Shown piece by piece: positions 45,045 through 53,517 of a stretch of 64,000 bases of DNA (within the stretch, counting starts at the first letter, position 1; each line of letters begins with the position of its first letter). Made by a program: the position numbers and the translations under genes. The stretch spans positions 1 to 64,000 of the forward strand of contig CAXXPS010000001.1 of NCBI GenBank assembly GCA_963669415.2, given 5' to 3'. This stretch comes from JAWKWH01 sp963669415. Its GTDB lineage: Bacteria; Pseudomonadota; Alphaproteobacteria; Rhizobiales; Rhizobiaceae. The notes below the pieces were generated by a model that made no database searches, was not told the DNA's origin, and saw only the letters and a program-made list of their open reading frames with translations.

Positions 45045-45140
45045 CGTTTTTCCTTTCGCGTGTTCTTTCCGGCACTGGGATCAGATTGTCCCGGCCGTCT
45101 TTTTGTCAGTCGTTTCGGGTTCTTTTTTCAAAGCATCAAC

Positions 45141-45162
45141 GGCGCGGAATACCGTCCGCGCC
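45141..45162 (-). promoter_or_regulatory. hairpin in the rplU upstream region
   Basis: GGCGCGG at 45141-45147 pairs with CCGCGCC at 45156-45162 around an 8-base loop, about 100 bases upstream of rplU in the 293-base gap to tRNA-Ser. If the promoter is further upstream, it would sit in the mRNA leader, where ribosomal protein operons are often autoregulated. No transcription start is evident, so the role is speculative. I see no gene in 45045-45337. Confidence 0.3.
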
Positions 45163-45337
45163 GAAGAACTGCGGTCTCATGCCGAAGCTGCGGTGAAATG
45201 TCAAGAAAAACCGGCGATCCTGTGCCTGTTGCGGCCTGACCCCCGATTTGGCGATCGGCAAGTTTTCGCTTGTGCCGACCGCAGTCCACCGGTATCTAGT
45301 CGCCGCTGTTCCCGCCAGCGGGATGACCACAACATGC

Positions 45338-45427
45338 GGTGAGGTGGCTGAGTGGTTGAAAGCGCCGCACTCGAAATGCGGTATAGGGGCAACTCTATCG
45401 GGGGTTCGAATCCCTCCCTCACCGCCA
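45338..45427 (+). tRNA. tRNA-Ser (anticodon CGA), CCA encoded
   Basis: The acceptor arms GGTGAGG (45338-45344) and CCTCACC (45417-45423) pair fully, followed by discriminator G and an encoded CCA to 45427. The D-loop region GGCTGAGTGGTTGAAAGC is typical of serine tRNAs. The anticodon loop CTCGAAA gives anticodon CGA, reading UCG. A long variable arm (TATAGGGGCAACTCTAT) and the T-loop GGTTCGAATCC complete the class II structure. Confidence 0.97.
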
Positions 45428-45571
45428 GCGACCCTGACAGTGATCAATCAGTGGCTCCGCCAATACAATCACATCCGCCCGCCTAATGCGCTCGGTATGC
45501 GAACTCCTGTGCCTGAAACCCTAGTTGAGAAAACTCAAATTGGTGGCCCGGATAGAGGGGCCAGACGCTGA
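45428..45571 (+). pseudogene. transposase C-terminal remnant (integrase-core type, IS3-like)
   Basis: Directly after the CCA end of tRNA-Ser, the plus strand encodes VINQWLRQYNHIRPPNALGM followed by RTPVPETLVEKTQIGG and a stop at 45571. This resembles the last part of the rve/DDE domain of IS3-type transposases, where the motif is commonly YNxxRPHxAL. Here the His is replaced by Pro-Asn, and everything before it is gone, so it is a decayed fragment. I found no inverted repeats. The stretch from 45572 to 45694 shows nothing else. Confidence 0.7.
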
Positions 45572-45694
45572 AGGAGGTTGGGCAACATATGCGACAGCGA
45601 GCACTAGGCCCCCATTTAAACCGAATACGCTCTAGCAAGACATTTCCAGCGCCTGCTTTATGGTGAACCTTTGCCGATCAATTCTGACCGATAC

Positions 45695-46393
45695 TCATGT
45701 GGTCCGATCATCAATTAGCGCATTTGGCTTTGCTAATGTTTCAAGCGCTGGTCGGTCATTTAATTTGACCGATCCTCCATTGACCACCACGCCATATCCC
45801 TTGAGCGTGCCAAATGCCCGTGACAGGTTTTCAGGTGTCATTCCCAGCAATGACGCCAATGTGCGTTTGTCGTGCGGAAGCTTCAACGAACCCGTTTCGC
45901 CCTGATCGACGTGATAGCGCAACAATCGATTGGCAAGCCGTTCTACCGCTGTGCGCAGCTTAAGGTCTTTGTGTTCCTTGACGACGCTGCGATAGCAGCT
46001 TGCGAGTTCCACTACAATCGATCTGGAGAAAGAGTCATCTTTGTAAAATATGTCACGAACCCTGTCCGATGGCAGCAGTAAAACTTTTGATCGCTTGCTG
46101 GTGCGCGCTGACATCAAATAGACCGCATCCTTCAGCACCGCCGCAAGAATGAACGTGCCAACCGGGTGGACCATTCCCAGCGTCGACTCGCGATTGTTGG
46201 CGCGGGCGAACAATTCCACACATCCTTCAATGACCACATATAGAAAGTCGGCAGGATCCCCTTCCCTGATCAATTCGAGCTGGGCGGGAAAGGTCTGCAG
46301 ATAAGCCGCCTCCATCAAAGCTTCGAAGTTCTGGTCGGTCATGCTCTCGAATAATTTCAGAGACCGGACCTGGGGGAGATCAGCAGCACGCAC
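45695..46393 (-). CDS. Crp/Fnr family regulator, NarR/Dnr-like
   Basis: The 232-residue protein has a cyclic-nucleotide-like sensor domain (about residues 14-130: LKLFESMTDQNFEALMEAAY, LIREGDPADFLYVVIEGCVE) and a winged helix-turn-helix whose recognition region is LASLLGMTPENLSRAFGTLK. The E-x-x-SR pattern matches regulators that read TTGAT half-sites. Only two cysteines are present and neither is in the N-terminal cluster arrangement of FNR, so it is more like NarR, Dnr or NNR than an oxygen-sensing FNR. It is divergent from narK and probably controls the nar operon; the signal may be nitrite or nitric oxide. Confidence 0.85.
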   Translation of the reverse strand: MRAADLPQVRSLKLFESMTDQNFEALMEAAYLQTFPAQLELIREGDPADFLYVVIEGCVELFARANNRESTLGMVHPVGTFILAAVLKDAVYLMSARTSKRSKVLLLPSDRVRDIFYKDDSFSRSIVVELASCYRSVVKEHKDLKLRTAVERLANRLLRYHVDQGETGSLKLPHDKRTLASLLGMTPENLSRAFGTLKGYGVVVNGGSVKLNDRPALETLAKPNALIDDRTT

Positions 46394-46404
46394 GAAAGCC
46401 GTCC

Positions 46405-46418
46405 TTGATAAATATCAT
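46405..46418. promoter_or_regulatory. near-consensus FNR-type box close to the regulator start
   Basis: TTGATAAATATCAT differs from TTGAT-N4-ATCAA only in the last base. It lies 12 bases upstream of the regulator's start codon, a position expected for self-repression rather than activation. Additional half-sites TTGAT occur at 46427 and near 46471. Confidence 0.5.
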
Positions 46419-46541
46419 GTATTCATTTGATCAATTTACGTAGCAAAATTCAACCCTTCAAAGTCTGCTTTTGATCATTGTCCGAACCCGACGAGCATTC
46501 TTATTCGCATGGTCTTGTTTCGTCGCTAACCACGCCATTTC

Positions 46542-46555
46542 TTGATTCAGATCAA
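46542..46555. promoter_or_regulatory. consensus FNR/NarR-type box upstream of narK
   Basis: TTGATTCAGATCAA is an exact match to the FNR-family consensus TTGAT-N4-ATCAA. Its centre is about 90 bases before the narK1 start, which allows a promoter with the box near -41.5. It is the probable activation site of the nar operon by the divergent regulator or by an Fnr protein encoded elsewhere. Confidence 0.75.
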
Positions 46556-46638
46556 GCTGTCAGACGCCGCCACGGAGAGATTGACCCTGTTTAGCCGAAT
46601 TGCGGCAAGTTAGCCGCCGGAACGACAGGGGTCAGATC

Positions 46639-48006
46639 ATGCACACGCTTGATGGCGTTTCTCGCAACGATCAATACCGGGCATTGGGGTTGAGCACATT
46701 TGCCTTTACCGTGTGCTTTGCCGTCTGGACGATATTCTCGATTATTGGTGTCAAAATCAAAGGCGAACTCGGGCTGAACGACACACAGTTCGGTCTCCTG
46801 GTCGCTACACCGGTTTTGACAGGTTCCGTCAGCCGCATCTTTCTTGGCGTCTGGACCGAACAATACGGCGGGCGCATCATGTTTCCGCTGCAAATGCTGA
46901 TCACGGCTGTTGCCGTGTGGCTGCTGACATCGGTGCAGACCTACACGGTTTTTCTGATTGCCGCACTCGGCCTCGGTCTTGCAGGCGGTTCTTTCATCGT
47001 CGGTGTTGCCTACGTTTCGCAGTGGTTCGAAAAAGAACATCAGGGAACAGCACTTGGCATTTTTGGCGCCGGTAACGTCGGCGCAGCGGTCACCAACTTT
47101 GCAGCTCCTTTCCTGGTGGTCGCCATGGGATGGGAAGGCACGGCGAGAGTCTATGCAATTGTATTGGCGATTACCGCAGTGTTGTTTTTCATCCTGTCAA
47201 AAGATGATCCGGCGCAGGCGTCGCGTAAAAAGACAGGCTCCAAACCGGTCTCTGCAGCGCAACAGCTAGAGCCGTTGAGAAACATTCAGGTCTGGCGTTT
47301 TGCCACCTACTACTTCTTTGTCTTCGGCGCGTTCGTTGCGCTCGCCTCCTTTCTGCCGCGTTACTATGTCGGCGCCTATGGGCTTGAGCTGACAACAGCC
47401 GGTATTTTTGCAGGTCTTTATTCGCTGCCGGGATCCGTCTTTCGCGCACTAGGTGGGTGGATGTCGGACAAGTGGGGCGCACGCTTTGTCATGTACCTGA
47501 CATTCATCGTCTCGCTCGCCTGTCTTTTTGTGATGAGTTATCCGGACACAAGCTACATTGTTCAAGGCATAGACGGACCGATCGAGTTCAACATCGGTTT
47601 GAGCGTCGGTTTCTTTGTGGCCATCACTGTCGTGCTTGGGTTTGTCATGAGCCTCGGCAAAGCGGCCGTCTACAAACACATCCCGGTCTATTACCCGCAT
47701 CACGTTGGCTCGGTCGGTGGACTGGTCGGCATGATCGGCGGGTTGGGCGGTTTCGTGCTGCCGATCGCCTTCGGCATTCTGCTCGATCTGACTGGTGTCT
47801 GGACCGCCCCCTACATGCTGATGTTCGTGCTGGTCGCCGTATCCACGGTCTGGATGCATGTCGCGATCCGCAGAATGGAGCGCCAGCGCCATCCGGCTCT
47901 GGGCGAAGAGAAGTATCTCTCCGACGTTCCCGAGCAACCGCTTCCAAAGCCGGAAGCGTCAACCGGTACAGCACCTGACGCGGATGCAGGGCAAGCAGCA
48001 AGGTAG
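46639..48006 (+). CDS. narK: nitrate/nitrite MFS transporter, NarK1 type
   Basis: The 455-residue, 12-helix protein begins MHTLDGVSRNDQYRALGLST. It carries GLLVATPVLTGSVSRIFLGV, the nitrate signature region GIFGAGNVGAAVTNFAAPFL and a second glycine-rich region GGLVGMIGGLGGFVLPIAFG. NarK1-type proteins are thought to be proton-nitrate symporters. The ATG at 46639 has AGGGG 8 bases upstream; the frame is open from 46600. It heads the nar operon. In Paracoccus and some other species NarK1 and NarK2 are one fused protein; here they are two genes 83 bases apart. Confidence 0.92.
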   Translation: MHTLDGVSRNDQYRALGLSTFAFTVCFAVWTIFSIIGVKIKGELGLNDTQFGLLVATPVLTGSVSRIFLGVWTEQYGGRIMFPLQMLITAVAVWLLTSVQTYTVFLIAALGLGLAGGSFIVGVAYVSQWFEKEHQGTALGIFGAGNVGAAVTNFAAPFLVVAMGWEGTARVYAIVLAITAVLFFILSKDDPAQASRKKTGSKPVSAAQQLEPLRNIQVWRFATYYFFVFGAFVALASFLPRYYVGAYGLELTTAGIFAGLYSLPGSVFRALGGWMSDKWGARFVMYLTFIVSLACLFVMSYPDTSYIVQGIDGPIEFNIGLSVGFFVAITVVLGFVMSLGKAAVYKHIPVYYPHHVGSVGGLVGMIGGLGGFVLPIAFGILLDLTGVWTAPYMLMFVLVAVSTVWMHVAIRRMERQRHPALGEEKYLSDVPEQPLPKPEASTGTAPDADAGQAAR

Positions 48007-48014
48007 GTATCCAT

Positions 48015-48039
48015 GCGGGCTGCCGAGGTGGCGGCCCGC
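48015..48039 (+). other. hairpin between narK1 and narK2
   Basis: GCGGGCTGCC at 48015-48024 pairs with GGCGGCCCGC at 48030-48039 (nine Watson-Crick pairs and one G-T) around a 5-base loop. No T-run follows, so it is probably a processing or stability element rather than a terminator. Confidence 0.5.
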
Positions 48040-48089
48040 ACTCTGATTTGCCCGACCAGGGCGGCACAACTGTTCGATAGGAGAACGAA

Positions 48090-49697
48090 GTGGGACAAGA
48101 TCTACGAGGCTGGAATCCTGAAGACGAGGCCTTCTGGGCGTCCGAGGGAAAAACCATCGCCAACCGCAATCTTTGGATTTCAATTCCGAGCCTGTTGTGC
48201 GGTTTCGCAGTCTGGCTCTATTGGGGCATCATCACGGTGCAGATGCTCAATCTGGGCTTTCCGTTTGAAAAATCTGAACTGTTCACGCTTGCTGCCATAG
48301 CCGGATTGACCGGTGCGACACTACGAATTCCATCGACATTCTTCATACGCATCGCCGGTGGACGCAATACGCTGTTCTTTACGACAGCACTGCTGATGAT
48401 CCCGGCTGCCGGGACCGGCTTTGCACTTCTGGATCCGAACACACCACTGTGGCAATTCCAGATCCTTGCTTTTCTGTCAGGTATTGGCGGCGGCAACTTT
48501 GCCTCGTCCATGTCCAACATCTCGTTTTATTTTCCAAAGAAAATGCAGGGCTATTCGCTCGGAATGAATGCCGGTCTAGGCAATTTTGGTGTCACCACCA
48601 TGCAGATCCTGGTCCCGCTGGCGATGACGATGGGTATTTTCGGCGGTGAGCCGATGATCCTGCAGAACACGTCTGGCACGTTGATCGGCAAGATCCCCGC
48701 AGGCACAGAGACCTACATACAAAATGCGGGATTTATTTGGCTTGTATTCCTGATCCCGCTCGCATTTGCCGGATGGTGGGGGTTGAACAATATCAGGGAC
48801 GAGCACGTCTCTCCGGATATCGGCAATCCGCTTAGCGCCTTCGCCATTATCACATTCATGCTGGTAATCGGGCTGTTTACCGCTGCTTGCGGCCTGTGGC
48901 TGATGCTGCCCGAAAAGGTTGGCGGTTCCGGCTTTGATGTCTCCAAATGGATCGTCCTGCCAATCGTGATCGCTGCGACGGTTCTATTGCTGCGGATGAT
49001 TCCGGGCCAGGTCGGCCAGAACCTTGATCGCCAGTACCGCATATTTGGCAACAAGCACACCTGGGCAATGACCGTCATCTACACGATGACGTTCGGATCC
49101 TTTATCGGCTATTCGGCGGCCTTTGCGCTGGCGATCAAGGTCATCTTCGGCTTCCAGCATGTGATGATCGACGGCGTGATGACCCATGACACGGTCAACC
49201 CGAACGGCCCAAGTGCTTTGATGTATGCCTGGATGGGGCCATTCATCGGAGCGCTGATCCGGCCGATCGGTGGCACGATTTCCGACAAGATCGGCGGCGC
49301 GAAGGTGACGCAGATCATCTCGGTGGTCATGGTCGTCAGCGCATTGGGCGTCGCCTACTTTATGAAACAGGCCTATGCATCGGCGACACCGGAAGATTAC
49401 TTCGTGCCCTTCCTGCTGTTGTTCCTTATCCTGTTCACCGCCACTGGTATCGGCAATGGCTCGACCTTCCGTACAATCGCGGTAGTGTTCGACAGGGAAC
49501 AGGCCGGACCGGTCCTGGGCTGGACGTCTGCAGTCGCAGCCTACGGTGCCTTCATCATCCCCAAGGTATTGGGTGAGCAAATCAAGCTCGCGACGCCCGA
49601 GCTGGCGCTCTACGGCTTCGCCGCCTTCTACATGATCTGCATCATCATCAACTGGTGGTTCTACCTGCGCAAGAACGCCTACGTGCAGAACCCTTGA
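48090..49697 (+). CDS. narK2: nitrate/nitrite antiporter, NarK2 type
   Basis: The 535-residue MFS protein begins at GTG 48090 with AGGAG 6 bases upstream. It has the nitrate signature SLGMNAGLGNFGVTTMQILV, the conserved LRIPSTFFIRIAGGRNTLFF and GPFIGALIRPIGGTISDKIG. NarK2-type proteins exchange nitrite for nitrate, supporting respiration once nitrite accumulates. It matches the second half of the fused NarK of related species. narG begins 61 bases downstream after a GC-rich hairpin region (49705-49737). Confidence 0.93.
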   Translation: MGQDLRGWNPEDEAFWASEGKTIANRNLWISIPSLLCGFAVWLYWGIITVQMLNLGFPFEKSELFTLAAIAGLTGATLRIPSTFFIRIAGGRNTLFFTTALLMIPAAGTGFALLDPNTPLWQFQILAFLSGIGGGNFASSMSNISFYFPKKMQGYSLGMNAGLGNFGVTTMQILVPLAMTMGIFGGEPMILQNTSGTLIGKIPAGTETYIQNAGFIWLVFLIPLAFAGWWGLNNIRDEHVSPDIGNPLSAFAIITFMLVIGLFTAACGLWLMLPEKVGGSGFDVSKWIVLPIVIAATVLLLRMIPGQVGQNLDRQYRIFGNKHTWAMTVIYTMTFGSFIGYSAAFALAIKVIFGFQHVMIDGVMTHDTVNPNGPSALMYAWMGPFIGALIRPIGGTISDKIGGAKVTQIISVVMVVSALGVAYFMKQAYASATPEDYFVPFLLLFLILFTATGIGNGSTFRTIAVVFDREQAGPVLGWTSAVAAYGAFIIPKVLGEQIKLATPELALYGFAAFYMICIIINWWFYLRKNAYVQNP

Positions 49698-49758
49698 GAA
49701 CAACGAGCCGTGGTTCGGTCGCGAATGTGACCGGCTCGGCGATCGGAGGATACGATAA

Positions 49759-52700
49759 ATGAGCCACCTGCTTGACCGACTGAATTTTCTGAAGAGCAAC
49801 AAGGCCGGAACCTTTTCCAAGGGCCATGGCGTTACCACCACCGAAAGCCGCGACTGGGAAGAGAGCTATCGAAAGCGCTGGCAGCACGACAAGATCGTGC
49901 GCTCGACCCATGGCGCCAACTGTACCGGCTCCTGCTCATGGAAGATTTACGTGAAGGGGGGCATTGTTACCTGGGAGACGCAGCAGACCGACTATCCACG
50001 CACCAGGCCAGATCTGCCAAATCACGAGCCCCGTGGTTGCTCGCGCGGCGCCAGCTATTCCTGGTACATGTATTCGGCAAACCGGGTGAAATATCCGCTC
50101 ATCCGTTCCCGCCTGCTGAAACTGTGGCGTGAGGCGCGAGCTGTTCGCACACCGGTCGCCGCATGGGCATCAATCCAGGAAGACCCGGCAAAGCGTTCCG
50201 AATACATCAAGGTGCGCGGTCTCGGCGGCTTCGTCCGAGCAAAATGGGACGAGATTAACGAGATCATCGCTGCGGCCAATGCCTATACGGCGCGCGCCTA
50301 TGGCCCGGATCGGGTCATCGGCTTTTCGCCGATTCCGGCAATGTCGATGGTCTCCTATGCCGCGGGATCGCGCTATCTGTCGCTGATGGGTGGCGTCTGC
50401 ATGTCGTTTTACGATTGGTATTGCGATCTGCCACCGTCCTCACCGATGACCTGGGGTGAGCAGACCGACGTACCGGAGTCAGCCGACTGGTATAACTCCG
50501 GTTTCCTGATCCTTTGGGGATCGAATGTTCCGCAGACCCGAACACCAGACGCGCATTTCTATTCTGAGGTTCGCTACAAGGGCGCGAAGTCAGTTGTCGT
50601 GTCGCCTGACTATTCTGAAGCAGCCAAATTCTCGGATCTGTGGTTGCATCCAAAACAGGGCACCGATGCGGCTCTCTCGATGGCCATGGGTCATGTCATC
50701 CTGCGCGAGTTTCATCTCGACCGGCAGGCCGAATACTTCGAAGACTATTGCCGCCGCTACACTGACATGCCGATGCTGGTGCAGCTCGAAAAGGACCAGG
50801 AGGGCCGATTGGTGCCCGGCCGGATGGTCCGCGCCTCAGACATCAAAGGCGGGCTTGGCGAGAAAAACAATCCGGATTGGAAAACCGTCGCGGTCGACAG
50901 CAAAACCGGCAAGATCGTCGCGCCCAACGGCTCTGTCGGTTATCGCTGGGGCGAGCAGGGCAAGTGGAACCTCGAGGCCAAGGATGGCAAGGGCAGAGAT
51001 GTCGAGCTCGAGATGAGTTTCATCCTCGATAGCGATCATGATTCCGTAGTCGATGTCGCCTTCCCCTATTTTGGCAATCGCGAACACGACCACTTTGAAG
51101 GCACCGAACACGAAAGCGTGCTCGAGCGATCCGTACCGGTGAAGAAAATCAAGCTTGCAGCCGGTGACACGCTCGTCGCAACGGTGTTCGATCTCTTCTG
51201 CGCCAATTATGGCCTCGATCGGGGATTGGGCGACAAGACGACTGCATCGAGCTTCGATGACGATATTCCCTACACGCCAGCATGGGCAGAACGGGTAACC
51301 GGTGTGCCACGCGAGCAGATCATCACGGTCGCGCGCGAATTTGCCGATAACGCTGAAAAGACAAAAGGCCGCTCAATGGTCATTCTCGGTGCCGGTCTGA
51401 ACCACTGGTACCATATGGACATGAACTATCGCGGCATCATCAACATGCTGGTGATGTGCGGCTGTGTTGGACAATCAGGCGGCGGCTGGAGTCACTATGT
51501 TGGCCAGGAAAAACTGCGCCCGCAAACCGGTTGGTTGCCGCTCGCCTTCGGACTCGACTGGGGCCGTCCGCCTCGGCATATGAACTCGACCTCCTTCTTT
51601 TACGCGCACACGGATCAGTGGCGCTACGAGACCTTGAAAGTTGATGAAATCCTGTCGCCAACCGCGCCTGACGGACCTTGGGATGCGACATTAATCGACT
51701 ACAATATCCGCTCTGAGCGAATGGGTTGGCTGCCTTCAGCACCGCAGCTGAAGACAAATCCGTTGGATCTGGCCAAGGCGGCGGCGAAAGCGAAGAAAGA
51801 GCCGAAAGACTACATTGCCGCGCAGTTGAAAGCAGGCAAACTTAAAATGTCCTGTGAAGATCCGGACGATCCGGCAAATTGGCCGCGAAATTTGTTTGTC
51901 TGGCGTTCAAACCTGCTCGGTTCTTCCGGCAAGGGCCATGAGTATTTTCTCAAGCACCTGTTGGGAACGTCCCACGGTGTGCTTGGCAAGGACTTGGGTG
52001 ATGAAGGCCGGCAGCGCGCCAAAGAGGCCGAATGGCATGATGCCGCACCGGAAGGAAAGCTCGACCTCCTGGTCACGCTCGACTTCCGCATGTCGACCAC
52101 CTGTGTCTACTCCGACATCGTTCTGCCAACCGCCACATGGTACGAGAAAAACGATCTCAACACGTCGGACATGCATCCGTTCATCCATCCGTTGACCAGT
52201 GCTGCGGATCCGGCTTGGGACGCGCGCAGCGACTGGGACATCTTCAAGGGTATTGCAAAGAAATTCTCCGAGGTCGCTCCGGAAGTGCTTGGCGTCGAGA
52301 AAGACGTCGTGCTGGTTCCAATTTTGCACGATACACCAGGCGAAATCGCCCAGGCATTTGACGTCAAGGATTGGAAGACCGGAGACGTTGAACCGGTACC
52401 GGGCAAGACGATGCCAACGGTGGCCGTTGTCGAACGGGACTACCCGAACCTTTACAAACGCTTCACCGCGCTTGGCCCGCTCATGGACACGCTCGGCAAT
52501 GGTGGCAAGGGTATTTCCTGGAACACCGAGCACGAAGTTGAGTTGCTTGGCAAACTCAACGGCATCGTCACAGAGGAAGGAGCCACAAAGGGCCGTCCGA
52601 GGATCGAAACGGATATTGATGCAACCGAGGTCGTGCTCTCTCTGGCGCCGGAAACAAACGGCGAAGTGGCGGTCAAAGCCTGGGAGGCGCTTTCGAAGAC

Positions 52701-53517
52701 AACCGGCCGCGACCACACCCATCTGGCCATTCCAAAGGAAGACGAGAAAATCAGGTTCCGCGATGTGGCGGCGCAGCCCCGCAAGATCATCTCATCGCCA
52801 ACCTGGTCGGGGCTGGAATCGGAAAAGGTCTGTTACAATGCCGGCTATACAAATGTGCACGAGTACATACCCTGGCGCACACTGACCGGGCGGCAGCAGC
52901 TCTATCAGGACCATTTGTGGATGCGCGCGTTTGGTGAAGGTTTCTGCCTTTACCGCCCCCCAATCGACACCAAGGCGGTCAAGCCGGTGATCGAAACCAA
53001 ATCGAACGGCAAGCCGCAGGTGGTGCTGAACTTTATCACTCCGCACCAGAAGTGGGGTATTCACTCCACCTATTCGGACAATCTGATGATGCTGACGCTC
53101 AATCGCGGTGGACCGGTCGTCTGGATTTCTGAAGTGGACGCCAGGAAGGCAGAGCTGGTCGACAATGACTGGGTCGAAGTCTTCAACGTCAACGGCGCAA
53201 TCACCGCGCGCGTGGTTGTCTCCCAGCGCATGAAGGAGGGGACAATCTACATGTACCACGCGCAGGAGAAGATCGTGAACACGCCCGGCAGCCAGATTAC
53301 CGGCCAGCGCGGCGGGATTCACAACTCGGTAACACGGGCGATCACCAAGCCGACGCATATGATCGGAGGCTACGCCCAACAATCCTACGGCTTCAACTAT
53401 TACGGCACGGTCGGTTCAAACCGCGACGAGTTCGTCATCGTCCAGAAAATGGAGAAAGTTGACTGGATGGAAGGACCCTATCGCGAAACCGCAGCGAGCA
53501 AGGAGGCAGCAGAATGA
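49759..53517 (+). CDS. narG: respiratory nitrate reductase alpha subunit NarG
   Basis: The 1252-residue molybdenum bis-MGD catalytic subunit reduces nitrate to nitrite on the cytoplasmic face. The FS0 cluster region is STHGANCTGSCSWKIYVKGG with the His ligand, and RGCSRGASYSW supplies the last cysteine. The molybdenum-ligand aspartate is in CMSFYDWYCDLPPSSPMTWG. NarG-typical stretches also include LNHWYHMDMNYRGIINMLVM and MDFR-like TLDFRMSTTCVYSDIVLPTA. There is no signal peptide beyond the vestigial N-terminus seen in NarG. It has a GGAGG ribosome site and overlaps narH by four bases. Confidence 0.97.
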   Translation: MSHLLDRLNFLKSNKAGTFSKGHGVTTTESRDWEESYRKRWQHDKIVRSTHGANCTGSCSWKIYVKGGIVTWETQQTDYPRTRPDLPNHEPRGCSRGASYSWYMYSANRVKYPLIRSRLLKLWREARAVRTPVAAWASIQEDPAKRSEYIKVRGLGGFVRAKWDEINEIIAAANAYTARAYGPDRVIGFSPIPAMSMVSYAAGSRYLSLMGGVCMSFYDWYCDLPPSSPMTWGEQTDVPESADWYNSGFLILWGSNVPQTRTPDAHFYSEVRYKGAKSVVVSPDYSEAAKFSDLWLHPKQGTDAALSMAMGHVILREFHLDRQAEYFEDYCRRYTDMPMLVQLEKDQEGRLVPGRMVRASDIKGGLGEKNNPDWKTVAVDSKTGKIVAPNGSVGYRWGEQGKWNLEAKDGKGRDVELEMSFILDSDHDSVVDVAFPYFGNREHDHFEGTEHESVLERSVPVKKIKLAAGDTLVATVFDLFCANYGLDRGLGDKTTASSFDDDIPYTPAWAERVTGVPREQIITVAREFADNAEKTKGRSMVILGAGLNHWYHMDMNYRGIINMLVMCGCVGQSGGGWSHYVGQEKLRPQTGWLPLAFGLDWGRPPRHMNSTSFFYAHTDQWRYETLKVDEILSPTAPDGPWDATLIDYNIRSERMGWLPSAPQLKTNPLDLAKAAAKAKKEPKDYIAAQLKAGKLKMSCEDPDDPANWPRNLFVWRSNLLGSSGKGHEYFLKHLLGTSHGVLGKDLGDEGRQRAKEAEWHDAAPEGKLDLLVTLDFRMSTTCVYSDIVLPTATWYEKNDLNTSDMHPFIHPLTSAADPAWDARSDWDIFKGIAKKFSEVAPEVLGVEKDVVLVPILHDTPGEIAQAFDVKDWKTGDVEPVPGKTMPTVAVVERDYPNLYKRFTALGPLMDTLGNGGKGISWNTEHEVELLGKLNGIVTEEGATKGRPRIETDIDATEVVLSLAPETNGEVAVKAWEALSKTTGRDHTHLAIPKEDEKIRFRDVAAQPRKIISSPTWSGLESEKVCYNAGYTNVHEYIPWRTLTGRQQLYQDHLWMRAFGEGFCLYRPPIDTKAVKPVIETKSNGKPQVVLNFITPHQKWGIHSTYSDNLMMLTLNRGGPVVWISEVDARKAELVDNDWVEVFNVNGAITARVVVSQRMKEGTIYMYHAQEKIVNTPGSQITGQRGGIHNSVTRAITKPTHMIGGYAQQSYGFNYYGTVGSNRDEFVIVQKMEKVDWMEGPYRETAASKEAAE

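Noticed and set aside
45338..45427. tRNA-Ser as an active attachment site with direct repeat
   Set aside because: I could not see a second copy of the tRNA 3' end within the window, so no attachment-site pair is annotated.
45248..45434. Open frame running through tRNA-Ser into the transposase remnant
   Set aside because: The 5' part translates the tRNA and its upstream region; only the portion after the CCA end resembles a transposase.
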